From NCBI GenBank assembly GCA_903813345.2, contig CAIIXF020000029.1, forward strand, positions 1-48,000: a DNA stretch of 48,000 nucleotides, given 5' to 3'. This document shows positions 8,858 through 20,670 of the stretch, piece by piece; position 1 is the first letter of the stretch; each line of letters begins with the position of its first letter. Position numbers and translations under genes: made by a program. The DNA comes from Owenia fusiformis (taxonomy: Eukaryota > Annelida > Polychaeta > Sabellida > Oweniidae). Below the pieces are notes generated by a model that saw nothing but the letters and a program-made list of their open reading frames with translations, ran no database searches and had not been told where the DNA came from.

Positions 8858-10095
8858 ATAACAAGATTGATAGAATATCAAAAGGGGTAATTTATATAAT
8901 TGGAAGTGACAGCTAGGCTTGAAAATAATTCAGAGACCTCCTGGGGTGTTGTTCTAATGTCTTGCAACATGATGTTAGTTCTAGGGGGAAATTCAGGAAT
9001 TACAGAATTATCAATATTAACAATATTTTTATTTACAAAGTATTTCAAAAATAAGTTTGATTTTTCTAAACTAGTTATTTGGAAAGAAGGAACAATCATA
9101 CCGATTTTTAAAAAAGGGGATAAAGGCAATATTTCTAATTATAGACCAGTCACGTTACTATGTTCACTATCCAAAGTATTAGAACATAATTTACAATAGA
9201 CTCCTTCTTCACTTACTGGATAATAATCTCTTGTACAAATTTCAAAGTGGTTTTTACCACAACACAACACGATGAATCAACTGTTCATGATATAGAAAAT
9301 AATATTGATCAACAGAAAAATGTCCGTTCAATATTTTTGGACCTGACGTCTGCATTTGATTTAGTCCCTCACAAACTCCTAATAAAAAAACTTAAAGCAT
9401 ACGGATGTAGCAATAAAATTATTCTATTAATGACTTCCTATCTTAAAGACAGAAGGGTTAAAGTGCGTATTAATAACTGCCTTTCCGATTGGTCCTCTGA
9501 TCCTGAACTAATTGGTAACAACAGCAATCCGGTAAATAATCCTAATAAGCCCCAATTCATTATAAATGCCGGTGTTCCCCAAGGTTCCGTTTTGGGTCCA
9601 CTACTATTTTAATAGATATTGACGATTTACCTGACAACTTAAACTCCAAAGCTTTCATTTTTGCCGATGAAACGTCACTTTATGATGCCTATGGCAGAAA
9701 CTCCGACATGCTATTGAATTTAAATCAACCCCTCCAACAAGATTTGAACAATCTTAATCAATGGGCAACCACCTGGCGGATGCAATTTAAACCCCAAAAA
9801 AAGTGCTGATCTAACCTTGGCAAAATTATTGAAATCGTGGCTCGCTATATCTCAGCAGCAATCTCAGTATTAAATAGTCAGTGAAACATTCTAAAATCCT
9901 TTGGGGACCTTATGGGCGGGATAGGGAGCAAGCATACATTCAGACTCAACAAACTACGTGGTTTTTGTATTGTGTAAATTCTTGTGTTATATTATTAATA
10001 TTTACTATGCTGCTAATGTAATTAAAAAAGTAAACAAAGGCATACTTTTGTAATTATATCAATATCAAGGAATTATAAATAAATTGAAATTGAAA
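8858..10095 (+). mobile_element. 5'-truncated non-LTR retrotransposon
   Basis: Contains the reverse transcriptase remnant described at 9058-9810 and ends at the right in aaattgaaattg plus an A run, a typical LINE 3' tail. The 5' end is truncated inside ORF2. It lies in the same orientation as the host gene, in an intron. Confidence 0.65.
9058..9810 (+). pseudogene. non-LTR reverse transcriptase fragment
   Basis: Three RT blocks are visible in order: the finger motif GTIIPIFKKGDKGNISNYRP (from about 9085), palm motif A region IFLDLTSAFDLVPHKLL (about 9330-9385), and GVPQGSVLGPLL (about 9570-9606). The catalytic block follows as FIFADETSLYD (about 9655-9690), with ADET in place of the usual ADDT. 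Stops or frameshifts separate the blocks (stop near 9197, a one-base shift at about 9610), so the enzyme is dead. The motif style is that of jockey/CR1-like LINEs. Confidence 0.75.
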
Positions 10096-10300
10096 AAAAA
10101 GCTAGAGCACAATGCCCCTATTCGTGTTTACTGTCTATTGATTATAAATCAAACATGACAATATAAATTCTTGTATGTGCTAACAGGTCCACCTGTAGCG
10201 AACTTTATTTTTTACATTACATAAATATGTATATTTACATCAAATAAAATATGGCATGACCGCATGATCACACACCTGTTGAAAACAGAACAGCAGGTTT
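10096..10300. other. intron sequence, nothing recognised
   Basis: AT-rich sequence between the LINE tail and a TIR element; no repeat or frame seen. Confidence 0.4.
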
Positions 10301-10932
10301 CACGCCTAACCATCGACAACGTACAGTGACAAAAATATCGTTGTACACTTTAGATGTGCGTTGTCAATGTTAACTGATTTGTATCAAAAACTATGATGTA
10401 GGTGTTATGTAAATGAAAAATACGTTGCCTGTATTAGGGTTAAATCTGTGAATTGAAATTAGTAAATTCAATGGGACAACGTACAATCGATTTGACAACG
10501 TACACTTCTGATTTTTAAAAATATAGCCAAAACGTTCTCAAAATCTTTAACCGACCTAATTGTGTAAATTAGAGAAACATATTTTCAAAAAATAATCGAC
10601 ACTCGGCGGCAGGGGGGAAAAGATCAATGGAAATGTGAATAAAGCCAACATTTCCCAACAGTTATGTGGGTGGAACTGGAATTACGAAGAAAAACTCTAG
10701 CGCTGATCGAGAATATGTTAACTTAATTAGAAAGTTAAACGTCATGCCAAGGGCATGCACATGTAATTAAACATGAAATACATTTATGTGCATTCCCCGG
10801 ATAAGTTTTTTCTTAGATCAAATATCATAGTTTGAGCTTCAAATCGGTGAGTGTGCTTCAATATTTGAGAACGTACATCTAAACTATACGACGGTATGTT
10901 TTGTCACTGTACGATGTCGATGGTAGGGCATG
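10301..10932. mobile_element. TIR element of the gtacRGTGAC family, short copy
   Basis: Left end cacgcctaaccatcgacaac followed by gtacagtgacaaaa; right end the inverted ttttgtcactgtac then gatgtcgatggtagggcatg. Ends resemble those of the 32812-34193 element (cacgcctaaccatcg ... gtacggtgacg), so both belong to one family. No transposase; no clear target duplication. Confidence 0.6.
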
Positions 10933-11089
10933 GGTATGTGTCATGCCCAAACTATAAAATACAAACAGTGTATATGGGAAAACTTCCCACTATCTATCGC
11001 ATTACCATATCACTTTGTTCGGAATGGTGAGAATAAGGATTCTGCTCCTGCTTAACAAAAATATCATAGCGAGAACGCTGAGGGTCTAC

Positions 11090-11975
11090 TGTGACGTGTC
11101 GCAAAAAGGTCGCGCACGCATTGTTACACATTTTCGCTTTTTAACACCACAGAATGTGACGTTTTTGAGAAAAATGTACACATATGGAAATCCAATCGTC
11201 CTCCACATTTGCCTCTATATCTCAAAATATTTAAGGCGAATAATTCTGATATCGTATATATTAACAATGGGATAGGAGCATCATAAAACACGAATCAATT
11301 GATATTTTAGGTGAAATAAATATACGCGTCGCTGTGCTTGAAAATAGGTGAATGGCGTAAATTAGCCCTATTTTAATGAATTTTGAAAACCTTTCGTCCT
11401 CTACTTTTCCACATACAAAAGAAAACACATACTTTTGCGAACAAAATCAACTATTTATTAATAAACTAGAGTTTAAGAGCAAAATAATCATGTATGATTT
11501 ATTAAAAAATTATCTAGTATTTTTTGTTTAATGTACACCTGAAAAGTTGAAGGTAACAAAAAATGAGCAAAAGAGGTCGCTGTCAACAGATTCTATTTTT
11601 CAAACTCTATTACGTCACAATATGGAACGCTTACTAAGATTCATCCTTTAAACTTCCATCTACCTTTATCAAGACGAAAAATAAGTATAATAGTCATATA
11701 TTGTTTGAGTTATTAGCGTTTAAAGACGAAAAATAATTCAAAATGTAACGTGTCAACAGGGGGTTTTTGCCAGATGTTTTGGTAAAAAACTCTTTTTTAA
11801 AAATGAACGCGCAAGAATCGTGAACGGAGTGTAGTTGATCTAAAAATGTCATCGAAACAGCTTTAAAATGATATATAACTTTAATTAGAATATTATCTTA
11901 TAATCCGGGGAATCAAAGTTACATTCACGCGATACCCTAAAAAACAAATGCGCCACCTTTTTGCGACACGTCTGT
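11090..11975. mobile_element. TIR element with gacgtgtcgcaaaaaggt ends
   Basis: gacgtgtcgcaaaaaggtcg at the left (from 11093) returns inverted as ccacctttttgcgacacgtc at the right (to 11972). The ~880-bp interior is AT-rich without a transposase; the 86-codon frame at 11015-11275 crosses the left end and is not credible as a gene. Confidence 0.5.
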
Positions 11976-12159
11976 GTAATTGAATATTGTTTCTTAAGAC
12001 ATCAACACATTTATGATCTTCCAGATTGTTGTTTAATTGCTTAAAATCCATTCAATGAATTACATATGTTTAAAACTAGCTGAAACAAGTCTCTGTTATT
12101 TTAAGCTAAAAAGCTCATTTGAATAAAAACAAACATAAAAATCAGTTATTTTATTTCAG

Positions 12160-12255
12160 GTTCGGGGCCTTTCAACAAAGGTGACAACCCTTCAGGATGA
12201 GTTGTTAATGTCAAATAAAAAGCTGGCGGATGCTCAACTAAAATATGAGACTGAG
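12160..12255 (+). CDS. coiled-coil exon F' (32 codons)
   Basis: 96 bp between ttatttcag and GAG|GTATTT, phase 0. Codes VRGLSTKVTTLQDELLMSNK then KLADAQLKYETE, differing from exon F by Q to R and K to T. Both splice sites are kept, so it can be used in series with exon F. Confidence 0.72.
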
Positions 12256-12599
12256 GTATTTAAACACAATGGTGCACAGTTTCTGCATGAAATATTTTTC
12301 TATACAAGCTATAGAAGGAGCGTACAATAAGCAATGGACGCTTATTTACAAATGCGTTTATTTTCCTTAATGACAAATCTTTAATCAAATCGATGCATAT
12401 TTGTTCAGTTGTCAATCAGTGCTCATATTTGAAGATAAAATTAAGCCAGATATCTTTTGCAATCTTAATTTAAATGTTTGAACATAATACATGTACACCG
12501 GGACCGTAATTACCGAAACATTTCAGATTTCTGAAGCTTTTAAGGCGACTTTCTCATATTAAATGTCACTTCTAAAATGTGTTGTATCAATAGAATACA

Positions 12600-12935
12600 A
12601 TTTAATGATTTTATTTCCTCATAATTTCGGCGCACATTGATATATTGTATCTCAAATAACCAAACCAGATGAGACATCTCGTGAAACATCTCTCAATACC
12701 CGGCAGCTCCACCATGTGACATTCTTTTGTTTCAATCTATTGACAAACTAAGTAATCTTGAGTCAAATACAAATTAATAATTTCATTTCCTCATAATTTT
12801 GGTTCCATTTCCGTATAATTTATTTTAAATAAACTGAGGTACCCCGTGGCTTGTGCTTTACATCTGGTGCATATTGCCATATGGTATCTCGAATAACCAA
12901 ACCAGGTGAGACATCTCGTGAAACATCGCTCCATA
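12600..12935 (+). repeat. interspersed repeat family, copy in duplicated segment
   Basis: Same motif series as 6370-6740 (cccggcagctccaccatg, tttcaatctattgacaaact, gaggtaccccgtggcttg, accaaaccaggtgagacatc). Present because of the segmental duplication. Confidence 0.55.
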
Positions 12936-12942
12936 TGCTTAA

Positions 12943-13062
12943 GTCGCATTTGCTCCTATTTATCGGCCGGCATCCGGCTGATTGAGTATTTTGTTCAAAA
13001 TAAAATTACATTCAGTTTTGAACAAAGTACTCATCGGCCGGGCGCCAGTGTTGAAGATCGGA
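12943..13062. repeat. GC-rich hairpin module, copy c
   Basis: tttatcggccggcatccgg ... gattgagtattttgttcaaa mirrored by ttttgaacaaagtactcatc and ggccgggcgccagtgttgaa. Counterpart of copy a at 6743; its right end abuts the foldback element. Confidence 0.6.
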
Positions 13063-14589
13063 GCTATTTTTGCCGACTCTTTCATCAGCATTCGTTCATA
13101 TATGCATTCATCTCGTCTTTATTTCGTCTGCAGTATGTTATTATCCTGATAACGATGATACCAGTGCGATGGTTTCCTTGTAGGTTTAAAGCACGACAGT
13201 TCGGTTCGCAATACGTTGGGCTCTAACATCACTCGTTCTGATTGCATCGTGACGACCAAGAAACAGTCTAATCCGTTTGTACACAGTTTAATCCCATTTC
13301 GAGAAAGTGTAGTGAGAACTGGTTTGGTGTGATACAAGGGTAAGGGTATAGTGCTACGACCAAGGCGATTTGTGTCCAAAACACCTAGATTCAATTTGAC
13401 TTTAGATTCTTGTAGGGGACCCCAAGGCATGTAAAAAAAAGTTTGTGAACCCTTGCAAAGCAGGCTCAAAAGTGCTGAGTCAGCAAATTTTATCATTTTC
13501 GAGTCGGAGTTTGACCATATGCTTGAAACTATTTAATATCTCATTTTAGGATGTTTCAATTGTAATGAAACATTGTTAGTATATCAATAAGGCATGTATG
13601 AAGAATTCCTGAAAGTTTGGGTCTTATCCAACAAAATTTGGTAGAGATATGGGATAATTTGTCCCTAAAAGTACATAATTTCTTCTCAAAATTTCTTAAT
13701 CAGTCGATAGTTAATCAGTCGTTTAAAAAACAGTAAGGGCCTATGGTGTATAAAACCTGATTTAAAACTTCACTGATGATGTTAGCAAATATTTCTTGAA
13801 TTAGTTTCAATAAAAAGTACAAGTATTTATTTTTTCTGATTTTTCTCTTTACCTTCCCCTAAAATTGCAAGAAAGGGGGCGTGGCACATAACACTTCAGT
13901 TGTTGAACTTGTTGCTAGGGTCAAATAGAAAATGTGTATCATTATAGCAAAAAGTGTTATTCTAAATAGATCTTAACACTATATGTGACATCATGATATG
14001 CTAAACATATTCATTATCTACCATTTATTTTTTACAGCTTATCATTGCCATACCCCATAAAACCGTTTAGGGTATGTGTGGTCAGCAATAGGTAATCCAT
14101 GTATGTGTACTTAAAACATTTTTCAAAATTGTATTTCAGATGCCATTCTATCCTAATGTTGTTCATGTAGTTATGGTATGTTAAGAATGAATTATGATGA
14201 TAATATGTTATATTACACTCCCCACCATAAGTTTTGTAACTGTAAGTCCCCCTTTGAATCACTTATTAAAGCTTGTCATGCTGTTTGGCAATTTTAAACA
14301 AGACATCAAGCTTTTGGAATAAAGCAATAAGGAACAAAATCAAGGTTCAAACATTGACAGACCTTAATATGTAATCATATGAAAACTTGCAGTTGCCAAC
14401 CTTATAGAGGGGGTGTATAAATATTATATGTGTCATAAATTGTTTAGTTGTAGAAACCTGAAGCCAAAGGAAATAATAGTGCCTTACATTCTCTCAAAGA
14501 CAGTGATCAATTCCGTGGCACTGGGTTTTTTGACATTACTTATATGATATGTGACATTACGCGAGTTTGGTCCTAAGGCCAACATATTC

Positions 14590-14990
14590 CAATGGTGCAG
14601 AATCCCACTCGCCCCATCAAGTCCCACTATGCCATATCGAGTCCCACAATGTCCCAAGAGACCTTGTTAACTTTGCCCCATGGAGTCTCATCGAGTCCCT
14701 CCATATCCCATCGAGTCTCACGGAAATGATGTAATTTAGTTTAAAAGGTTTTGTCAAGGTCATTCTGATCCCAAGTTAGCTGACACATCCCATGATCAAA
14801 AGTCCCACGATGCCCAATGGAAAGAATGAATAGGTTCATTCTCAGTGGGACGGGGCTTCATGGGGTAAATCCCAAGGAATCCGAAGGAGTTCCATCGGGC
14901 AAAGCTCAATGAAGTCCAACAGATTTCCATGAGGTCCCACCCAATGTTAAATCAATGGAGGTCCCACCATACCGTATTGGTGTATGTTAG
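14590..14990. repeat. degenerate short repeat rich in tccca/gagtccca
   Basis: Many irregular copies of a cccatcgagtcccac-like motif on the left, changing to the complementary tgggacgggg/catggggt type at about 14840-14900, inside the foldback centre. Non-coding. Confidence 0.5.
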
Positions 14991-15479
14991 GCTTTAGCAA
15001 AGTAACTTCCTTTGTTTACATTCATCAAATCGTTAAAAAGGAAAAGTTGTCAAAACTTTGTAAGAGTGTGATTATTTGGATCGATTTCACTTGTCTGCTA
15101 CAGCTATTTTAGTTTTACACGAACTGAGTGGCCCAGTGCCATTCATAATATCTTCAAATAAACTTTTTCTCCTGCATTCAATTCATGACCACATGTTACT
15201 ACAGAATCCATAGGATTCTCAGGGATGAGCCATTCCATGGTCACTTGGCCTTGGATTGAATGTCTTTAACTCGGGTGAATAGGTTTATTATGAAGGGGTT
15301 TCCATGATAACGTATGAGTCTTGGAAAAACAGATTCCAAATGTCAATGGGAGTGACAAAACGTAAGTAATGCTTAATAGCTGAGTGTGGATTGGTTGATC
15401 CCAAGATATTATCAGTTAGTAGCTTATTACGTACTATAACAGTTAGCAGGGAACAAAAACTGGAACTTACTGTTATGCG

Positions 15480-16045
15480 GTAATCACGATACAAAAATAT
15501 GTCATATTCCGCAATGAATATGGCATATTCACTTGCGGTGTATGACAGATTCACCTGCGGTATATGGCATACACACTAACAAATGAGAATGTGATATGGA
15601 AGTACGCAATTGTCAATTGCTTAGATTGAACGAACAAGTTAAACATTATAAATTATTATAATGATTACTGAATCAACAGCACTGTGTATCAAATATATTA
15701 ACTTAGAATATATTAACTTAGCAGAAGTATCAGTCACCAATCTTGTGCAATAAACTTACTCAATCAATCCAGGATTGATACATTAGTACTAGACGCACTA
15801 ACTATATTGATAATCCAGCGTAGAAATTCATTTAGAGTCGATTCTCGTAACCAATCAAATCAAGGCCTTCTGTATCACGTTTTGGACTGCAGTATATTGC
15901 ACATTCACTGAAATCAATGTATCACATATTCACTGCGGAATATTGCATACCCACCAGCAGAATATGCCATACACTGCAGGTGAGTATGGCATATTCACCC
16001 GTATCACAAATACTGCGCAACCATGAATGTATGCCATATACCACG
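15480..16045. repeat. dispersed tatggcatattcac motifs in both orientations
   Basis: Motifs such as aatatggcatattcact, gtatatggcatacacac, aatattgcatacccacc, gaatatgccatacactgc and gagtatggcatattcacc occur in two clusters (15500-15580 and 15890-16045) within the foldback centre. Confidence 0.5.
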
Positions 16046-16399
16046 TAACACTTACTGTCGATCATGCTGCTCCAGGAATAATGAGTCATCTGTACAAAGC
16101 ATAATCAAGGTGGTAGAAGCAAATGAGAACCCATTTAAGATTGAAATTTTGATAATCAGCCATCTTGATTTTCAAGGTTTCAATTGCTCCAACTGTATAA
16201 TAACATGGAAGTCGAAGATGATAATAAGCTCCATTAAATACTTACTATGGAGGTGATGACTTTGCTGGGGTTTCTTAACTCTTCTATCTACAGCTAGGGA
16301 TACAATTATTTTCTGTACAAAGTACAATCAATTCCCTTGATACTATGTGAAGTATCGGGTGCTAGACTAGCAGTGAAACATTATCTCCAATTCCTTAGG

Positions 16400-16673
16400 G
16401 ACAATAGGGGCGAAGCCAGCTTTGGTTCAGTGGGGGTTTGATCGCCAAAACATTTTCGGTTTTCAGTCAGGGGGATGCAACTGTGGTATAAAAAAGGCTA
16501 AAAATTAAGATCTATCTTGAATTTTACAAATCTTGATTCAACTTCCTTCAAAAAAGGGCTAGAAGCTTAAAATAAAAAGCATTTTAAAACTCTTCTTCTA
16601 TCACATGGTTATATTTTTATTGGTTATGGGGGGGGTGCAATCCCATTGCACCCCCTGGCTAAGCCTATGGACA
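16400..16673. mobile_element. small element with ggggcgaagccag ... caccccctggctaagcc ends
   Basis: ggggcgaagccagctttggt at the left and caccccctggctaagcctat at the right are partly inverted, and the right side contains the dyad gggggtgcaatcccattgca. The style (grey-area 'gcgaagccag...ggctaagcc') is common in invertebrate MITE/SINE-like repeats. Nested in the foldback centre. Confidence 0.4.
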
Positions 16674-18235
16674 AGATGTATTATTTTGACAAAAACAAAA
16701 CATACACATCTTGTTATGTTCTACAGACTACAACTAAACAATTTATGACATATATACAATACAAAGTGTGCAAACTGCAACCAGGCTCTGAGAAACTCTG
16801 GCTCTTAATCATTTGTAGTGTTACAATTTGTTATTATATAGCTAATTATTTGCAGCAACAATAGGAGTCCCGTTGCAGTTTACATGCTTACATGGACCCT
16901 ATACTATAAAGCATGTACACCCCTCCATAAATTTGGCAACTGGAAGTTATTATATGATAGGATATCAAAGTCTGTCAATGTTTAAAACTTGATTATGTTC
17001 CTTATTACCATATTTCAGATACTTCGATTTCATATGCCAAAAATAAACAGACTTTAATAAGTGATTCAAAGGGGTTTGAGTTGCCAAACCTATGATGGGA
17101 AGTGCTATCATTCATAAACATAAACTATAACTACATGAACAACATTAGGAAAGAATGGCACCCGAAATACAGTTTTGAAAAATGTTATTAGTACACATAC
17201 ATGTATTTCCAATTGCTGACCACACATGTCCTACATGGTTTTATGGTTTATGGCAATAAGCTGTAAAAAATATAAAATGATAGATAATGAATATGTTTAG
17301 CATATTATGATGTCACATATTGTATTAAGATTTATTTAGAATAACACTTTTTGCTATAATGATACATATTTTCTATTTGACCCTAGCAAAAAGTTCAACA
17401 ACTGAAGTGTTATGTGCCACGCCCCCTTTCTTGAATTTTTAGGGGAAGGTTAAGAGAAAAATCAGAAAAATAGATGCGTGCACTTTTTATTGAAACTTAT
17501 GCAAGAAATATTTGCTAACATCATCAGTGAAGTTTTTAATCAGGTTTTATACACCATAGGCTCTTACTGTTTTTTAAATGACTGATTAACTATCAACTGA
17601 TTAAGAAATTTTGAGAAGAAATTATGTACTTTTAGGGACAAATTATCCCATATCTCTACCAAATTTTGTTGGATAAGACCCAAACTTTCAGGAATTCTTC
17701 ATACATACCTTATTGATAAACTAACAATGTTTCATTACAATTGCAACATCCTGAAATGAGATATTAAATAGTTTCAATCATATGGTCAAACTCCGACTCG
17801 AAAATGATAAAATTTGCTGACTCAGCACTTTTGAGCCTGCTTTGCAAGGGTTCACAAACTTTTTTTTACATGCCTTGGGGTCCCCTGCAAGAATCTAAAG
17901 TCAAATTGAATCTAGGTGTTTTGGACACAAATCGCCTTGGCCGTAGCACTATACCCTTACCCTTGTATCACACCAAACCAGTTCTCACTACACTTTCTCG
18001 AAATGGGATTAAACTGTGTACAAACGGATTAGACTGTTTCTTGGTCGTCACGATGCAATCAGAACGAGTGATGTTAGAGCCCAACGTATTGCGAACCGAA
18101 CTGTCGTGCTTTAAACCTACAAGGAAACCATCGCACTGGTATTATCGTTATCAGGATAATAACATACTGCAGACGAAATAAAGACGAGATGAATGCATAT
18201 ATGAACGAATGCTGATGAAAGAGTCGGCAAAAATA

Positions 18236-19119
18236 GCTATCACACTAAACTATACTAGTTTTACTGCTGCATTCTTCAAAACGGTGTCGAACTGGTTTAA
18301 AACTGTGAGTGAACGGAATGAACGTAGCTGCAACTATCTATGGTCTATTTTCGAAATTCATGGACGCGCTCGGACGGAAAGGTGATTTTATACAATTTAG
18401 AATCATTTCAGCATTTGATTGCGACCATACCGTTCTGTAATAGAATAGATGCGAGTAGGAATAATCTTGATTTACGTCATTTAAAATTCAAAATTCAGTC
18501 AAACTGATGTCATATTTGGAATCTACATTTAAAATAACATCTAGAAATGTGGTTTTGAAGAGTTTATCAATTTTGAAAATTTAATTTTCTTCGAAAATGC
18601 GACTTCTAGGTCGGGGAAATTTCCCATAGACCACATGTTGTAAAATCGCTAAAAGTGAAATATCTTTTCTTGTGTTGGGCAAATAATATTTTCTTTTTTA
18701 ATTTGTATAACTATCAGATACATAAGGGTAATATGAAGTGAACCACTAAAACTGATGAATATTTAAGTTTAAGGGAACTTTGTAATACCCTGACATGTTA
18801 TTTCCCCCGACTTAGCCGCCTGGTGGCGAAACTGGTAACTACCTACTCGCATCTGAGTAATTAGATCGTTTGACAACGTACATCAAACGTTGAGATACTA
18901 GACGAGTGTAATTGCCGTAGTTAGACCCTACTAGGGACGCGTTAACGACGTTGTTGAATCGGATATCGTTTGCAGTACGTGTACACACCGACATGGTGCG
19001 ATCTGAACGAACTGCGATTGAAATGGACGTATTGAAGACTATTTATTACGCAATCAGATTTAGTCCATTGTACGACTTTTTGTATGACTGGAAAGAAGCG
19101 AACTAATTTGGTGTGATAG
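18236..19119. mobile_element. TIR element with ctatcacacyaaa ends, host to a MITE
   Basis: gctatcacactaaactatac at the left is mirrored by actaatttggtgtgatag at the right (19100-19119). The interior outside the nested MITE is richer in CpG than its surroundings. It abuts the right end of the foldback element, whose arms also carry a tatcacaccaaacc motif. Confidence 0.4.
18448..18863. mobile_element. MITE family 'gatgcgagtag', copy 1
   Basis: Begins gatgcgagtaggaataatct and ends ctacctactcgcatctgagtaat with TA on both sides. Inverted ends gatgcgagtag/ctactcgcatc. The copies at 26916 and 29244 share the interior (tttcccccgacttagccgcc-type block and cctggtggcgaaa). Confidence 0.7.
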
Positions 19120-19380
19120 GGGGGGGGGGTAAGAGGATGATAAGTAAAATTGTAATATGTACAGATACTAATTATGTCATAAAAAGAGGTAAATTACAAG
19201 ATATTACGTATACTTTTTTGTTTAAAAAATGATCAAAAAGCAAGGCACTAGAATTGAAACACCATCCAAAATATACTCTTCACACATGAGAGCATTCAAA
19301 ATATCCTTTACTCATGAGAGATCGTTAAAAATACTTTTCACACAGGAGTGAGCATTCAAAATACTCTAATATTCAAATTT
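19101..19380. repeat. G run and short irregular tandem repeat
   Basis: A run of nine or more G at about 19119-19128, then at 19258-19375 three to four irregular units of ~45 bp built on cattcaaaatact and cacac.tgagag. Non-coding. Confidence 0.4.
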
Positions 19381-20670
19381 CTTTGAAAGTTAAAGCAACC
19401 ATTTCTATGAATTGCTGAATTTTTTGGTTAGCTATGCCATATCATAACTAAAAACTTAACGCACGCAAAGTTGTCAGTCTGCAAAAAAGATTCACATTCA
19501 TTTCTAAAGTCCTATGCGTTATATATAACTTCTCAGTTCCTGAACGATTGATTAAATTCTGCTATAAAGAGGGCGAAAAAGACAAAATAAGTGTGCCTTG
19601 GACGCCTATCATCTTTGTATTTTCTTTAAGTTCATGTCGTGAAAATGTTTAAATTGCTTTAAGGTATTCTAATCAATAAAACTAGATGTCACAATCAACA
19701 AAATGCGTTATGTGTTTCTAACTTAATTTGGAATCGCAATGAAAATTTCCCAGAGACAGAGATATCTCACTTCATGAGAATGATACACTAACGTTTTTTA
19801 CCATTACCAGTTTTTTCCCTAATTGACCAATGAGAGAACGAGCATCACGGCATGGAAATAATAATGTTCAATATTTGGAAGACACATCTCTGAGAAAATG
19901 AAAAGTTGCATGTCGGTAATTACCGGCAGCCCCACCACATGATCTTATATTTATTCATTTTATTGACAATTTTAAGGCAATTACAACTAAAATTGTTTAA
20001 ATATCCATGGAAAATACTGATGCAATCTTGAAAATTGTTTTAAACACTGGAACACAGTGATATTGGATCATTTTCAAAAAAATGATTTAACAAAAAAATA
20101 ATTTCCCCCTCCCCCTCCCCCGAGGATTAATGGGAGTGGGAATTTGCAATTTTCCGGTCATTCTAATGAGCCACAAAAATTGCTCTGGCTATCAAATCAA
20201 ATGGAACGGTGTCCTGATGATATCTGGAAAGTTTCACTCTTGGGTCCATGAATGAATTATTTTCGCACTATTGATCTCGCTAAGACACACCTCTGAAAAA
20301 ATGAAAAGTTGCATGTCGGCAATCACCGGCAGCTCCACCACATGGTGTTATACTTATTTATTTTATTGACAATGACAATTTGAAGGCACTACAATATTTC
20401 CTTTTAATTTTGGTTCCATAACCATCTAGTAGTATCTTGATTTTTGAATCTAAACTATGGTACCATGTGGCTTGCGCTTTTCATCTTAGTGCTTGTCCAA
20501 GTGGTATCTCAAATTACCAAACCAGATGAAGTGACATCGCTCAATAACACTACTATAAAGGATGAAACTGTCATTAATGTATAGCTCAATGATTGCCTTC
20601 AGATTTTGAAACACCATTCAACATAATACACACCAAGACTGTCAAAGCACATTTCTTTAGAAAGTGATAG
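19381..20670. other. intron with two copies of an interspersed repeat
   Basis: At 19884-19965 and 20283-20370 the series aatgaaaagttgcatgtcgg, caccggcagctccaccacat and tttattgacaat recurs. The second copy runs on into the tttggttcca ... accaaaccagatgaagtgac series seen at 6370-6740. No gene seen. Confidence 0.45.

Larger units (their letters stand above)
12120..13062 (+). repeat. segmental duplication, copy 2 (paired with 5855-6868)
   Basis: Second copy of the exon-F segment. It keeps exon F', the intron and the interspersed repeats, and ends inside a hairpin module exactly where the long foldback element begins. Confidence 0.75.
13063..18238. mobile_element. ~5.2-kb foldback element with ~1.4-kb inverted arms
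   Basis: The left arm (about 13063-14465) is repeated in inverted orientation at about 16715-18238. The outer ~450 bp are nearly identical: a 125-codon frame on each arm (13496 to 13119 on -, 17804 to 18181 on +) differs at one residue. The next ~500 bp differ at roughly one base in twenty by eye, and the innermost part is more diverged with indels, including ~130 bp extra in the right arm (16760-16890). The 2.2-kb centre has no transposase frame. This fits a non-autonomous Foldback-type DNA transposon; an inverted segmental duplication is the alternative. Confidence 0.7.

Noticed and set aside
8878-9129. 83-codon frame on the - strand
   Set aside because: Antisense shadow of the reverse transcriptase remnant.
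13119-13496. 125-codon frame (-) as a host gene, with its twin at 17804-18181 (+)
   Set aside because: Both lie in the inverted arms of the foldback element, have no recognised domain and no splice context; kept only as a finding to test.
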